A program made the position numbers and the translations under genes. The notes under the pieces were generated by a model. It worked only from the letters and a program-made list of their open reading frames with translations, ran no database searches and had not been told where the DNA came from. From positions 1 to 18,075 of the forward strand of contig JAQCAO010000013.1 of assembly GCA_027731885.1 (NCBI GenBank): a stretch of DNA of 18,075 nt, given 5' to 3'. The first letter of the stretch is position 1. Every line of letters begins with the position of its first letter. Origin of the DNA: Actinomycetota bacterium. GTDB lineage: Bacteria; Actinomycetota; Actinomycetes; Nanopelagicales; Nanopelagicaceae. Of the stretch, positions 7,383 to 15,464 are shown piece after piece.

Positions 7383-8509
7383 TGGCTAAGGCATTTCTTG
7401 TACTCGATGATGGCCGAATCTTCGAAGGAAGTTCTTGGGCAGCTACAGGAAAAACCTTTGGTGAAGCGGTATTTCAAACAGGGATGACTGGTTATCAAGA
7501 GACGTTGACCGATCCTAGTTATCACCGCCAGGTGGTGGTCATGACCGCCCCACATATTGGAAATACCGGAATCAATACCGCTGATAATGAATCAAAGAAG
7601 ATCTGGGTCGCGGGTTTCGTCGTTAGAAACCCATCAACAATCACTAGTAATTGGCGGAGTGAAAGAGATTTGGAAACAGTCCTAATTGAACAAGGAATTG
7701 TGGGTATACAAGGAATCGATACACGCGCCCTGACTCGTCATCTGCGTGATCGTGGTGCGATGCGCGTTGGAATCTTCTCAGATTTAGATATTTCGCGGGA
7801 AGAGATGGTGATCGAGGTTCGCAGAACTGAGGTTATGTCGGGGGCCTATTTGAGCGCAGATGTCTCAACACCGCAGCCTTATATTATTCCGGCTATCGGT
7901 GAGAAGAGATTTACCGTAGCGGCGCTTGATCTGGGGATTAAGAGCGCAACGCCGAGAGCGCTTGCAGCACGCGGTGTTGAAGTGCATGTTCTGCCATTTG
8001 ATACAAAGGCGCAAGAGATAATTGCGTTAAATCCCGATGGAGTCTTTCTCTCAAATGGCCCTGGTGATCCCGCCACAATGGATGAGGTAGTTGATCTAGT
8101 TAGAAACATTTTATTGGAAGAGATTCCGATCTTTGGAATCTGCTTCGGACATCAAATTCTTGGGCGTGCTCTTGGTTTTGATTCCTATAAATTACAGTTT
8201 GGGCACCGTGGCATTAATCAACCGGTCCTGGATAAGAAGACTGGAAAGGTTGAAATCACAGCACATAACCACGGTTTCGCGATCAAAGCCCCAACCGATG
8301 GGATCTTCAATACTGTATTTGGCTCTGGAGAAGTTACCCACCTTTGCCTAAATGATGGCGTAGTCGAAGGGCTACAACTACTTGAACGTGGCGCATTTAG
8401 CGTTCAGTACCACCCTGAAGCGGCGGCTGGTCCGCATGACGCCGCTTACTTATTCGACAGGTTTTTAGATTTAATGGCGAAGTATCCGCGTAAGGTAGGT
8501 TCGATCTAA
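7382..8509 (+). CDS. carA: Carbamoyl phosphate synthase small chain (glutaminase)
   Basis: CarA hydrolyses glutamine and passes ammonia to CarB. The 375-residue protein has the N-terminal CPSase small-chain domain ([26 protein letters not shown]) and a class I glutamine amidotransferase domain from about residue 190. The catalytic triad is complete: Cys254 in GICFGHQ, then His344 and Glu346 in [13 protein letters not shown] forms the oxyanion-strand motif. The gene starts at the TAATG junction with pyrC and ends at another with carB, so all three are probably translated from one message with coupling. Its carbamoyl phosphate serves both PyrB here and arginine synthesis elsewhere. Confidence 0.97.
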   Translation: MAKAFLVLDDGRIFEGSSWAATGKTFGEAVFQTGMTGYQETLTDPSYHRQVVVMTAPHIGNTGINTADNESKKIWVAGFVVRNPSTITSNWRSERDLETVLIEQGIVGIQGIDTRALTRHLRDRGAMRVGIFSDLDISREEMVIEVRRTEVMSGAYLSADVSTPQPYIIPAIGEKRFTVAALDLGIKSATPRALAARGVEVHVLPFDTKAQEIIALNPDGVFLSNGPGDPATMDEVVDLVRNILLEEIPIFGICFGHQILGRALGFDSYKLQFGHRGINQPVLDKKTGKVEITAHNHGFAIKAPTDGIFNTVFGSGEVTHLCLNDGVVEGLQLLERGAFSVQYHPEAAAGPHDAAYLFDRFLDLMAKYPRKVGSI

Positions 8510-11500
8510 TGCCACGCGATCAATCGATCAAGAGCGTTTTAGTAATTGGCTCAGGTCCAATAGTTATCGGTCAAGCTTGCGAGTTCGATTATTCAGGAAC
8601 GCAGGCTTGTCGAGTGCTTCGCGCGGAAGGTATCCGCGTCATCCTTGTTAATTCAAATCCCGCAACGATAATGACTGATCCAGAATTTGCTGATGCCACC
8701 TATATCGAGCCAATAACTCCAGAGTTCATAGAGAAGATCATTGCCAAGGAGCGTCCTGATGCAGTTCTGGCAACGCTCGGCGGACAAACCGCGCTTAACG
8801 CCGCGATCGCTCTGCATAAGGCCGGGATCTTGCAGAAATATGGAACACACTTGATTGGCGCCGATGTTGATGCGATCGAACGCGGCGAGAATCGAGAAAT
8901 CTTCAGAACTATTGTCGAAAAGATTGGTGGCGAATCTGCTAAATCAGTCATTTGCCACACAATGGAAGAGGTAATCGCAGGAGCTGCAATTTTAAATTAT
9001 CCAGTAGTTGTTCGGCCATCTTTCACTATGGGTGGCCTTGGATCGGGTATCGCATTTGATGAAGTGAATTTGCGGCAGATCGCCGGCGCCGGTCTACGTC
9101 ATAGCCCAACATCTGAAGTCTTGCTCGAAGAATCTATCCTGGGGTGGAAAGAGTATGAGCTTGAAGTAATGCGCGATTCATCCGATAACGTGGTGATTGT
9201 CTGCAGCATTGAAAATATTGATCCGATGGGCGTTCACACGGGTGACTCGATCACGGTTGCACCTGCGCTTACCCTCACCGACGTTGAATTTCAGAAGTTA
9301 CGTAATCTTTCCATTGACATCATTCGCGAGGTAGGCGTAGCAACGGGTGGTTGTAACATTCAATTTGCAGTTAACCCTGATGATGGCCGGATCATCGTTA
9401 TTGAAATGAACCCAAGAGTCTCACGTTCAAGCGCCTTGGCTTCAAAAGCCACTGGTTTTCCGATCGCGAAGATCGCGACCAAGCTCGCTATTGGTTACAC
9501 CTTGGATGAGATCAAGAATGACATCACCCAAGTAACGCCGGCATCTTTCGAACCAACTCTTGATTACATAGTTGTAAAGGCTCCTCGCTTTGCATTTGAG
9601 AAATTCGCTGACGCTGATCCGCGATTGACCACAACTATGAAGAGCGTAGGTGAGGCGATGGCGATCGGTCGTTCCTTCCCGGAAGCGCTCATGAAGGCGC
9701 TGAGATCTCTTGAAAGAAAAGAAGCGATCTTCGAATTTCCATCGGATATCGCAAAGATCGATAAGGCTTCACTCCTAATCTCGATGCAGATAACAACCGA
9801 ATATCGTTTACAGCAAGTGCAACAGGCTATGTGGGCGGGTGCACCAATCGATGAGGTTTACGACGCGACAAAAATAGACCGTTGGTTCCTCCATCAAATC
9901 GCACTGATCAACGACCGAGCGCGCGAGTTAGCTCAGCCTGGTGAACTATCAAGTAGCGTCCTGAGATCGGGTAAGGAGATGGGATTTTCTGATGCTCAGA
10001 TCGCAAAGCTACGGGGAGTCGCGGAGGAAGATATCCGCAAGGCGCGACATCATGTAAATGTGCGGCCGGTTTACAAGACCGTCGATACATGTGCGGCCGA
10101 GTTTGAAGCCTTCACCCCTTATCACTACTCGAGTTATGAAGAAGAGACAGAAGTTCGATCTCGAACCAAACCAGCGGTGATTATCTTGGGAAGCGGACCT
10201 AACCGAATCGGTCAAGGAATTGAATTTGATTACTCCTGCGTACACGCCTCTTTTACTCTACGTGATGCAGGTTTTGAGACAGTGATGATCAATTGCAATC
10301 CCGAAACTGTGTCAACGGATTATGACACCTCCGATCGCCTCTACTTTGAACCACTTACCTTGGAAGATGTATTAGAAGTTGTTCACGCCGAAACTCTCGC
10401 TGGTCCAGTGCTTGGAGTAATCACGCAGTTAGGTGGACAGACTCCGCTCGGTTTAGCTGCAGGCTTAAAGGCAGCCGGAGTTACTATCTTGGGAACTTCA
10501 CCTGATGCGATTAATCTGGCAGAAGAGCGCGGTGCATTTGGAAAAGTTTTACAGCAGCAATCTTTGACCGCTCCTGAATTTGGTATGGCCTCTTCGCAGA
10601 TGGAGGCGCTGGATATTGCAGCCCGTATTGGTTATCCAGTACTTGTTCGCCCATCATTTGTACTTGGTGGACGCGGTATGGAGATTGTTTACGATGATAT
10701 CGCGCTCTCTGGTTTTATTAATCGCGCTACGGATATCACTCCCGATCATCCTGTCCTGGTCGATCGCTTTCTTGATAGCGCGATCGAGATTGATGTTGAT
10801 GCGCTCTTCGATGGTAATGAGCTTTTTCTTGGTGGAGTTATGGAGCATATTGAGGAGGCGGGAATTCACTCCGGAGATAGCGCATGTGTACTTCCTGCAG
10901 CCACTATTACCTCGTCGCAGCAGAAAGCCATTCGTGAGGCGACGCTAAAGATTGCACAGGGCGTAGGAGTTTTAGGTCTGATAAATATCCAATTCGCGAT
11001 CGCCGAAGATGTTTTATATGTCCTGGAAGCTAATCCGCGCGCATCTCGCACAGTTCCATTTGTAAGTAAAGCCACGGGAGTTCCCTTAGCTAAAGCGGCT
11101 GCGCGAATTTCATTGGGCGCAACGATCGCTGAGTTGAAAGTAGAGGGCTTGCTACCCAATAGCGTCGATGGAGTGGCAAAAGGAATCTCCGTAAAAGAGG
11201 CGGTACTTCCTTGGAATCGCTTCAGACGCACCGATGGACGCGGAGTTGATGCCGTTCTGGGACCCGAGATGAGATCTACCGGTGAAGTTATGGGGATTGC
11301 ACAAACTTTCGGAGAAAGTTATGCAAAGTCTCAAATCAGCGCCCTTGGACCGTTACCGAAAACTGGAACAGTCTTTATCTCTTTGGCGGATAAGGATAAA
11401 ACTTCAGGTATAGCGCCAGCAAAGGCTTTGGTCGCACTTGGATTTAACTTACTTGCTACGGGAGGAACTGCAGATTTCCTTGCGACAAATGGAGTTTTAG

Positions 11501-11775
11501 CGCACAAGGTACGAAAGAATTCCGAAGGTTCTGGTCCAATGGGGGAGCGCACGATCGTTGAGTATTTAAATGGCGGTGATGTAGCGCTAGTGATTAACAC
11601 CCCGGTTGGTCGCGGCACTCGCGCCGATGGATGGGCGATTCGCACCGCGGCGGTGCAAAGATCGATACCGTGCATTACTACTACCGCTGGATTTAGCGCT
11701 GCCGTTGAAGGAATCAAGGCGCTGCAACGAGGCGAATTAAACGTACTTTCAATTCAGGAATGGTTGAAGAAATAG
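8509..11775 (+). CDS. carB: Carbamoyl phosphate synthase large chain
   Basis: CarB makes carbamoyl phosphate from bicarbonate, ammonia and two ATP. The 1088 residues show the full architecture. An N-terminal carboxyphosphate half (about 1-400) has [20 protein letters not shown] and [18 protein letters not shown]. An oligomerisation domain follows. A C-terminal carbamate-kinase half (about 550-935) has the duplicated [19 protein letters not shown] and [18 protein letters not shown]. The last domain (about 940-1088) is methylglyoxal-synthase-like, with the ligand-binding TGGT. That domain binds UMP or IMP in other species, so feedback control is likely. The 1-base overlap with carA supports the ATG start. 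The end meets pyrK at TAGTG. Confidence 0.97.
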   Translation: MPRDQSIKSVLVIGSGPIVIGQACEFDYSGTQACRVLRAEGIRVILVNSNPATIMTDPEFADATYIEPITPEFIEKIIAKERPDAVLATLGGQTALNAAIALHKAGILQKYGTHLIGADVDAIERGENREIFRTIVEKIGGESAKSVICHTMEEVIAGAAILNYPVVVRPSFTMGGLGSGIAFDEVNLRQIAGAGLRHSPTSEVLLEESILGWKEYELEVMRDSSDNVVIVCSIENIDPMGVHTGDSITVAPALTLTDVEFQKLRNLSIDIIREVGVATGGCNIQFAVNPDDGRIIVIEMNPRVSRSSALASKATGFPIAKIATKLAIGYTLDEIKNDITQVTPASFEPTLDYIVVKAPRFAFEKFADADPRLTTTMKSVGEAMAIGRSFPEALMKALRSLERKEAIFEFPSDIAKIDKASLLISMQITTEYRLQQVQQAMWAGAPIDEVYDATKIDRWFLHQIALINDRARELAQPGELSSSVLRSGKEMGFSDAQIAKLRGVAEEDIRKARHHVNVRPVYKTVDTCAAEFEAFTPYHYSSYEEETEVRSRTKPAVIILGSGPNRIGQGIEFDYSCVHASFTLRDAGFETVMINCNPETVSTDYDTSDRLYFEPLTLEDVLEVVHAETLAGPVLGVITQLGGQTPLGLAAGLKAAGVTILGTSPDAINLAEERGAFGKVLQQQSLTAPEFGMASSQMEALDIAARIGYPVLVRPSFVLGGRGMEIVYDDIALSGFINRATDITPDHPVLVDRFLDSAIEIDVDALFDGNELFLGGVMEHIEEAGIHSGDSACVLPAATITSSQQKAIREATLKIAQGVGVLGLINIQFAIAEDVLYVLEANPRASRTVPFVSKATGVPLAKAAARISLGATIAELKVEGLLPNSVDGVAKGISVKEAVLPWNRFRRTDGRGVDAVLGPEMRSTGEVMGIAQTFGESYAKSQISALGPLPKTGTVFISLADKDKTSGIAPAKALVALGFNLLATGGTADFLATNGVLAHKVRKNSEGSGPMGERTIVEYLNGGDVALVINTPVGRGTRADGWAIRTAAVQRSIPCITTTAGFSAAVEGIKALQRGELNVLSIQEWLKK

Positions 11776-12623
11776 TGTCAACAATTAATCGCGCCGCCAT
11801 TCAATTTAACGCCACAGTGTTGGCCAATAAGCGCGTTGGTCAGTATCACCAGATCGTTTTTGGAATTGGCGACTTGGTTAAATCGTGTCGTCCCGGAAAC
11901 TTTGTCGCCATTAAAGTCGGTGGCGATTCATCGCGCATGATTTTGCGCCGCGCTTTTGCAATTTCTCGAGTCTCCGAAAGTGTGAGCTTTGGTGGCACGA
12001 TGGAGTTGATCGTCGCACCTCACGGAGCTGGTTCAAAATGGCTCTGTTCGCAGGCCGAAGGTTCTGAAGTAGATATCGTCGCACCTTTAGGAACAGCGTT
12101 CGGCATCCCGACACAACCGGTAAAGACGCTTTTGGTCGGTGGCGGCTATGGCTCTGCGCCACTCTTCGGTTTAGCCGAAGTTTTAAAGGCCCGCGGATGT
12201 AAGGTCGACATGCTTCTTGGCGCCTCCGTCGGTGGAAAGATTTACGCTCCAATGGAGGGAAAGCGTTCTGTTAATTCACTAAAGATTTACACCGAAGATG
12301 GATCAATGGGTGAAACGGGTAGGGTCACAGATCCCATCAGAAAGCTGATTGAAGAAAAGCAAGTAGATGTAATTTACTCGTGTGGACCAATGACGATGTT
12401 GCGCGCTATTTCTGAGTTAACTGCCGGCACGGATGTAGTGCACCAATGTGCGGTTGAAGAAGCGATGGCATGTGGAATCGGAATTTGTATGACTTGTGTA
12501 CTTCCCGTTATGGATGAATCAGGCAAAGTGGCCATGTTGCGCTCTTGTATTGATGGCCCCGTGATGGATGGTTCACAAGTTCAGTGGCAGATGGTGGGGC
12601 AAGTTCCGGAGGCGCTGGCGTGA
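11775..12623 (+). CDS. pyrK: Dihydroorotate dehydrogenase electron transfer subunit
   Basis: PyrK passes electrons from PyrD to NAD+ through FAD and a 2Fe-2S cluster. An N-terminal ferredoxin-reductase-like FAD domain has RRAFAIS, and an NAD domain has GGGYGSAPLFGLAE. The C-terminal cluster site has Cys233, Cys238, Cys241 and Cys258 (CX4CX2CX16C), all present in MACGIGICMTC and RSC. I chose GTG 11775 (282 residues) because it gives the one-base TAGTG junction seen elsewhere in this operon. The in-frame ATG at 11760 would add five residues and overlap carB by 16 bases, and its only AGGA is too close to the ATG; it remains possible. Adjacent pyrD confirms the role. Confidence 0.93.
   Translation: MSTINRAAIQFNATVLANKRVGQYHQIVFGIGDLVKSCRPGNFVAIKVGGDSSRMILRRAFAISRVSESVSFGGTMELIVAPHGAGSKWLCSQAEGSEVDIVAPLGTAFGIPTQPVKTLLVGGGYGSAPLFGLAEVLKARGCKVDMLLGASVGGKIYAPMEGKRSVNSLKIYTEDGSMGETGRVTDPIRKLIEEKQVDVIYSCGPMTMLRAISELTAGTDVVHQCAVEEAMACGIGICMTCVLPVMDESGKVAMLRSCIDGPVMDGSQVQWQMVGQVPEALA
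12608..12612 (+). promoter_or_regulatory. Ribosome binding site deciding the pyrD start
   Basis: GGAGG inside the end of pyrK lies seven bases before GTG 12620. It favours that start over an in-frame upstream ATG at 12584, which would add a low-complexity Gly/Ala/Ser extension. Confidence 0.7.
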
Positions 12624-13558
12624 GTACTTTCGATTTCTCCACGACGTTAGGAAATGCCTTTTTTAATACGCCGATCTTCACAGCAAGTGGTTGCGCAAGT
12701 TCGGGAAAGGAGTTGGCACAGTTCTTTCCTTTAAAAGATATTGGCGCGGTTGTTACAAAATCGGTGATGAATAAGCCACGTTATGGCCGGCCAACGCCGC
12801 GAATGGCTGAAACTCCTTCGGGCATGCTCAATTCGATCGGATTACAAGGCCCAGGTATTGACGCTTTCTTAGCCAACGATGTGCCTTGGCTAATCGAGCA
12901 GAAATCTCGAGTAATCGTATCTATCGCTGGTGAAACTGTTGAAGAGTACGCAACGCTGGCTCGGAAAGTCAGATCAATCGCTGGAATTAGCGCGCTCGAA
13001 GTAAATATCTCTTGCCCGAATGTAGAAAATCGCGGTTTGGTATTTGCCTGCGATCCCGATGTTTCTCGTCGAGTGATCGATGGTGTTCGTCGCACAATGG
13101 GCGGGGAAATTCCGATTATCGCCAAACTTTCACCTGATGTTACAAATTTACCCGAGATCGCCAAGGGCGTGGTCGATGCTGGCGCTGATGCACTTGCCTT
13201 GATAAATACCGTGTTGGGGATGGTAATTAACTTAGATTCAATGCGCCCACATTTAGGTGGTAAGACTGGCGGACTATCTGGTCCCGCAATTCGTCCTGTT
13301 GCAGTTCGTGCGATCTATCAAGTTCATGCCGCTCTTCCGAATACGCCGATATTAGGAATGGGGGGAGTTGCATCTGGTCGCGATGCTCTCGAGTTGATAT
13401 TGGCAGGGGCCTCTGGAGTTAGCGTTGGGACAGCTAGTTTTGGAAACCCTTCAGCGGTAATACAAATTCAGCACGAACTCCACGAACTTTTAGTAGCCAA
13501 GGGCTTTCCATCGCTAAAGTCTGCTATTGGTTATGCACATCGAGCGGAGGAAAAGTGA
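12620..13558 (+). CDS. pyrD: Dihydroorotate dehydrogenase, class 1B catalytic subunit
   Basis: This FMN enzyme oxidises dihydroorotate to orotate. The 312-residue protein has the class 1 catalytic cysteine, Cys132 in EVNISCPNVENRG, where class 2 enzymes use serine. Other motifs are FTASGCASSGKE at the N terminus, SIGLQGPGIDAF, KLSPDVTNL, GGLSGPAIRPVA and the phosphate-binding GMGGVASGRDALE and GASGVSVGTA. Length, cysteine and the adjoining pyrK together indicate class 1B, a soluble NAD-dependent complex, unlike the quinone-linked class 2 enzyme known from Mycobacterium. The start overlaps the pyrK stop by four bases (GTGA), and the stop overlaps pyrF in the same way. Confidence 0.95.
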   Translation: MSTFDFSTTLGNAFFNTPIFTASGCASSGKELAQFFPLKDIGAVVTKSVMNKPRYGRPTPRMAETPSGMLNSIGLQGPGIDAFLANDVPWLIEQKSRVIVSIAGETVEEYATLARKVRSIAGISALEVNISCPNVENRGLVFACDPDVSRRVIDGVRRTMGGEIPIIAKLSPDVTNLPEIAKGVVDAGADALALINTVLGMVINLDSMRPHLGGKTGGLSGPAIRPVAVRAIYQVHAALPNTPILGMGGVASGRDALELILAGASGVSVGTASFGNPSAVIQIQHELHELLVAKGFPSLKSAIGYAHRAEEK

Positions 13559-14265
13559 GAGCGCCGATTATTCTCGCAGTCGATACCTCTGATCTTGAAA
13601 CTGCGATCGCTTGGATTAAAGCAACTGATGACTCAATTAGCGTATACAAACTGGGATTGGAGTTTTACTTAAATTTCGGAGCAGCAGGTGTAGAAGAAGT
13701 TGTGAAGCGAACTGGTGCAGAGATATTTCTAGATTTGAAATTGCACGATATCCCACACACTGTTGCAGGAGCAGCTAGCGCGGTATCTCACCTAAACCCA
13801 AAGTTCTTAACGGTTCATGCAAGTGGGGGCCGGGCGATGATTTCCTCTGCTGTGCAGGCGGCTCCAAAAGTCTCAATAACAGCGGTAACTATCTTGACCT
13901 CACTTTCAGAATCAGATTTATTTGAGATCGGCTATGCCAATGCGGCGCTGGAGAGCGCGGTAGCTCTCGCAAAGATGGCGGTCGCATCTGGCGCAAAGGC
14001 TTTGGTCTGCTCACCACTTGAGACCGCTGCGATTAGAAGCGCGGTTGGAGCGGATCCGATAATTATTGCCCCTGGCGTTAGGCCGCTGGCAGAGCAAGGG
14101 GGAGATGACCAAAAACGAACAATGACCCCTCGCGATGCAATCACCGCTGGCGCCAATTTCGTAGTAATTGGTCGCCCGATAACCAAGTGGTGGAGCGATG
14201 GAGAAGGTACGATGAGATCAGCAGCTCGCACGATCGCTGATGAAATTTTAGGCGCGCTTGCGTAG
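13555..14265 (+). CDS. pyrF: Orotidine-5'-phosphate decarboxylase
   Basis: This enzyme decarboxylates OMP to UMP, the last step of the pathway. The 236-residue protein is the short type 1 (E. coli-like) form. It begins IILAVDTSDLETA and carries the catalytic array Asp60-x-Lys62-x-x-Asp65 in FLDLKLHDIP. The phosphate-gripping elements are APGVRP, GDDQKR and VIGRPI. GTG 13555 overlaps the pyrD stop by four bases and follows GGAGG by four bases. Streptomyces and Mycobacterium, as I recall, use the longer type 2 form at this locus, so the short type is a modest difference. PyrE, which supplies OMP, is not in the window. Confidence 0.96.
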   Translation: MRAPIILAVDTSDLETAIAWIKATDDSISVYKLGLEFYLNFGAAGVEEVVKRTGAEIFLDLKLHDIPHTVAGAASAVSHLNPKFLTVHASGGRAMISSAVQAAPKVSITAVTILTSLSESDLFEIGYANAALESAVALAKMAVASGAKALVCSPLETAAIRSAVGADPIIIAPGVRPLAEQGGDDQKRTMTPRDAITAGANFVVIGRPITKWWSDGEGTMRSAARTIADEILGALA

Positions 14266-14274
14266 AGTTAAATA

Positions 14275-15153
14275 ATGCCGATCCCTCCGAAATTAACTGC
14301 CCAACAGCGTGCGGCGGCTCTAGCCAAATCAACTGCCGCTCGACAGGTGCGTGCGGCGATAAAGAGTCGAGTAAAGAGTGGAGGTCTCTCTCTTTCTGCA
14401 GTCTTTGATCTAGCGCAGGGCGATGAAGCTATTGCGAAGATGCGTGTTGTGGAGTTATTGGAATCTTTCTCCGGTGTTGGAAAGGTGCGCGCCATAGCAA
14501 TTCTAGATCGATTGACTATCTCTCAGACTAGAAGAATTCAAGGCTTAGGAATTGCACAACGTAAGAATTTACTTCGCGAATTTCCCGATCGTACTTCTGC
14601 AGGAGAACGTGGAAAACTGCTGGTGCTATCAGGTCCTGGAGGAGTAGGTAAGAGCACGGTAGCCAAAGCGTTGCGTAGTAAGAGTTCATTCTGGGTGAGC
14701 ATCTCTGCTACCACAAGAGTCGCGCGACATAACGAGGTCGACGGCGTTGATTATTTCTTCTATACCGAAGGTGAGTTTGAAAATGCAGTTAAGTCAAATT
14801 TGTTCTTGGAGTGGGCCGAGTTTGCGGGCAATCGTTACGGCACTCCACGAAAGCCGGTAGAAGATGCCTTGCGTGAGGGCAGGAATGTTCTTTTAGAGAT
14901 AGAGATCTCAGGTGCGAAGCAAGTTAAGCAGAGCGCCCCCGAAGCTATTCTTATTTTTCTCCAACCCCCATCGTGGGAAGAGTTAGTCTCTCGATTGGAG
15001 GGCCGCGGAACCGATTCCCCCGAAAGGCGGGCGGCAAGGTTGGCGCTGGCGCAGGAAGAACTTGTACAAGCGGGTTTATTCGATCTTTCCATCGTAAATG
15101 AGCGCGTAGAAGAAGTCGTAGAACGCCTGATAGGATTGACCAATAAACCTTAG
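14275..15153 (+). CDS. gmk: Fusion of actinobacterial integration host factor (mIHF) and guanylate kinase
   Basis: One 292-residue frame carries two proteins. Residues 1-104 are a full mIHF/sIHF: LTAQQRAAALAKSTAAR, then LLESFSGVGKVRA with its GVGK turn, then TRRIQGLGIAQRKNLL, close to M. tuberculosis mIHF throughout. Residues about 113-292 are a complete guanylate kinase (GMP + ATP to GDP + ADP). It has the P-loop GPGGVGKS at 120-127, SATTR with Arg148, EVDGVDYFF, LEWAEF, RYGTP and the lid segment RLEGRGTDS. The linker (105-112) is short and polar. No in-frame ATG, GTG or TTG falls between Leu80 and Val117, so a separate kinase is unlikely. The gene starts nine bases after pyrF. Gln89 replaces a DNA-contacting arginine, and Glu210 replaces a usual aspartate. 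Confidence 0.93.
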   Translation: MPIPPKLTAQQRAAALAKSTAARQVRAAIKSRVKSGGLSLSAVFDLAQGDEAIAKMRVVELLESFSGVGKVRAIAILDRLTISQTRRIQGLGIAQRKNLLREFPDRTSAGERGKLLVLSGPGGVGKSTVAKALRSKSSFWVSISATTRVARHNEVDGVDYFFYTEGEFENAVKSNLFLEWAEFAGNRYGTPRKPVEDALREGRNVLLEIEISGAKQVKQSAPEAILIFLQPPSWEELVSRLEGRGTDSPERRAARLALAQEELVQAGLFDLSIVNERVEEVVERLIGLTNKP

Positions 15154-15180
15154 ACATTTAAGGCAATTGCGCGCATACTC

Positions 15181-15187
15181 AGGAGGT
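15181..15187 (+). promoter_or_regulatory. Strong ribosome binding site of rpoZ
   Basis: AGGAGGT, a near-full complement of the 16S rRNA tail, begins 11 bases before the rpoZ ATG. It is one of the strongest sites in the window and fixes the start. Confidence 0.75.
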
Positions 15188-15191
15188 CCAA

Positions 15192-15440
15192 ATGGACGGA
15201 ATCACTAACCCACCAATCGACGAACTTCTCGACAAGAGCGGCTCTAAGTACAGTTTGGTTCTTTATGCAGCAAAGCGCGCACGTCAGATAAATGCTTACT
15301 ACTCACAGCTGGGCGAAGGCCTCCTCGAATATGTCGGTCCGCTCGTTGAGACTCACGTACACGAGAAGCCGCTCTCGATTGCACTTCGCGAAATTAACGA
15401 AGGTCTCTTGACGATCGAAAACCTCGAACCAACAGCGTAA
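15192..15440 (+). CDS. rpoZ: RNA polymerase omega subunit
   Basis: Omega helps assemble RNA polymerase by clamping the beta-prime subunit. The 82-residue protein begins [20 protein letters not shown] and contains the family core [18 protein letters not shown], then [17 protein letters not shown] at the C terminus, matching actinobacterial omega in order and length. The insertion around residues 37-57 ([20 protein letters not shown]) is also seen in actinobacterial omegas. It has a 38-base leader after the mIHF-gmk gene and a strong ribosome binding site. It lies between gmk and coaBC, the usual neighbours. Confidence 0.94.
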   Translation: MDGITNPPIDELLDKSGSKYSLVLYAAKRARQINAYYSQLGEGLLEYVGPLVETHVHEKPLSIALREINEGLLTIENLEPTA

Positions 15441-15464
15441 GTAATCCTTAGACCGAAAACGAAA

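Noticed and set aside
10654..10948. Overlapping open frames on both strands within carB, one with hydrophobic stretches
   Set aside because: Both lie wholly inside the conserved second ATP-grasp half of CarB, have no start signals and resemble no known protein.
12584..12619. Upstream ATG extending PyrD by 12 residues
   Set aside because: It adds a Gly/Ala/Ser stretch absent from the family. GTG 12620 has a GGAGG site and the GTGA overlap with pyrK.
14275..15153. The mIHF-Gmk fusion as a sequencing frameshift artefact
   Set aside because: Both halves are full length in the same frame, and the linker codons read smoothly with no homopolymer run at the joint. Read-level confirmation is still desirable.
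15151..15179. TAGACA-17 bases-CATACT resembling a sigma-70 promoter before rpoZ
   Set aside because: The predicted transcript would start around 15186, after or inside the strong AGGAGGT site it would need. The good fit is probably accidental; rpoZ more likely rides on upstream transcripts.
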